A DNA stretch of 40,056 bases from a virus, in the IMG/VR virus record IMGVR_UViG_3300044302_000554, positions 1 through 40,056 of that record. One strand, written 5' to 3'. The number at the start of each line of letters is the position of its first letter. Position 1 is the first letter of the stretch. A model generated the notes under the pieces. It saw only the letters and a list, made by a program, of their open reading frames with translations, was not told the origin of the DNA and made no database searches. Both the position numbers and the translations under genes were made by a program. Positions 39,977 to 40,056 of the stretch are shown here, one piece after another.

Positions 39977-40056
39977 TCACCCCAGAGCGATTGCGAACAC
40001 GATTGAGTTTGCTTGTGAAGCTGTTGCTGAATTAGATGCTGATGTTGCTGATGCAG
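39977..40056 (-). CDS. Tail fibre C-terminus, cut by window edge (variant copy)
   Basis: The last 26 codons of a fibre gene homologous to that at 531-1592. The end TASQANSIVFAIALG is identical to the left copy's end, but the sequence just before it differs, and the stop is TGA. The gene would continue beyond the window. Its presence before the 116-aa gene at both ends fits either circular closure or a duplicated fibre module. Confidence 0.75.
   Translation of the reverse strand, partial: ASATSASNSATASQANSIVFAIALG

Larger units (their letters stand above)
39447..40056. repeat. Right copy of the 610-bp near-duplicate
   Basis: This is the partner of the segment at the left end, aligned without gaps at about 94% identity. 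The mismatches are spread unevenly: 61-156 of the left copy are identical, and the densest runs are at about 330-360 and 490-500. Stop codons differ (TAG on the left, TGA on the right) for the fibre gene. Consistent with two variants of one locus. Confidence 0.9.

Noticed and set aside
1-40056. CRISPR arrays, tRNA genes, insertion sequences, a phage RNA polymerase or toxin-antitoxin pairs
   Set aside because: None was found by reading: no regular spaced direct repeats with unique spacers, no cloverleaf with CCA end, no transposase motif and no polymerase motif.

Overview
The window is almost all of a short-tailed (podovirus, T7-like virion) phage genome from a moderately AT-rich, probably marine, bacterial host. 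The virion set points to this: two terminase subunits, a one-gene connector-type portal, an acidic scaffold, a capsid protein, gatekeeper and nozzle (T7 gp11/gp12 type) proteins, a gp14/gp15/gp16-type ejection series and a fibre with a T7 gp17-like N-terminus. No tRNA, integrase, RNA polymerase or DNA polymerase is visible, so transcription and DNA synthesis probably rely on the host. The host assignment is an impression from gene content and composition and is not proven.

Layout. (1) 1-22,681, minus strand: one nearly gap-free virion transcription unit read right to left: small basic proteins, TerS, a basic protein, TerL, a Gly-rich protein, portal, Bbp19-like protein, scaffold, capsid, a likely decoration protein, a stable hairpin, DUF6321-like protein, gatekeeper, nozzle, a GNAT-like protein, five ejection proteins, tail fibre. 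(2) 22,682-23,346: divergent control region with no convincing gene. (3) 23,347-33,846, plus strand: early and DNA-metabolism genes. The first three units are each closed by an intrinsic terminator. A long operon of overlapping genes follows: DUF932-like protein, small HTH repressor behind its own promoter/operator, YqaJ-type nuclease, a conserved recombination-module protein, small Zn-ribbon proteins, DnaC-like loader, a structured RNA, RusA, SSB and two conserved phage proteins. (4) 33,847-34,684: a non-coding, G-rich, C-poor array of degenerate repeats in a single orientation. (5) 34,685-34,891: one small plus-strand gene. (6) 34,897-40,056, minus strand: lysis cassette (M15-type endolysin, holin candidates, a 19-residue membrane peptide) and a cluster of tail/receptor-binding proteins that runs into the fibre module.

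The first 610 bases align without gaps to the last 610 at about 94% identity. The simplest reading is a circularly permuted genome of about 39.4 kb closed across variant sequences; a real duplication of the fibre-116aa-77aa module is the alternative. Read as a circle, the lysis and tail genes run straight into the virion operon. Leftward late transcription and rightward early transcription then diverge at 23 kb and converge on the repeat array at 34 kb.

The best candidates for something undescribed are: the strand-asymmetric repeat array; four early proteins ending in Pro-Phe, one of them in the exact DDIPF tip of bacterial SSB, while the phage SSB ends in PFEL; a multi-hairpin RNA closed by an 11-bp stem between the DnaC-like and RusA regions; two very small genes supported by start/stop overlaps at both ends (a 38-aa zinc ribbon and a 19-aa membrane peptide); and a pair of mutually exclusive hairpins directly before an early gene that lacks a ribosome binding site.
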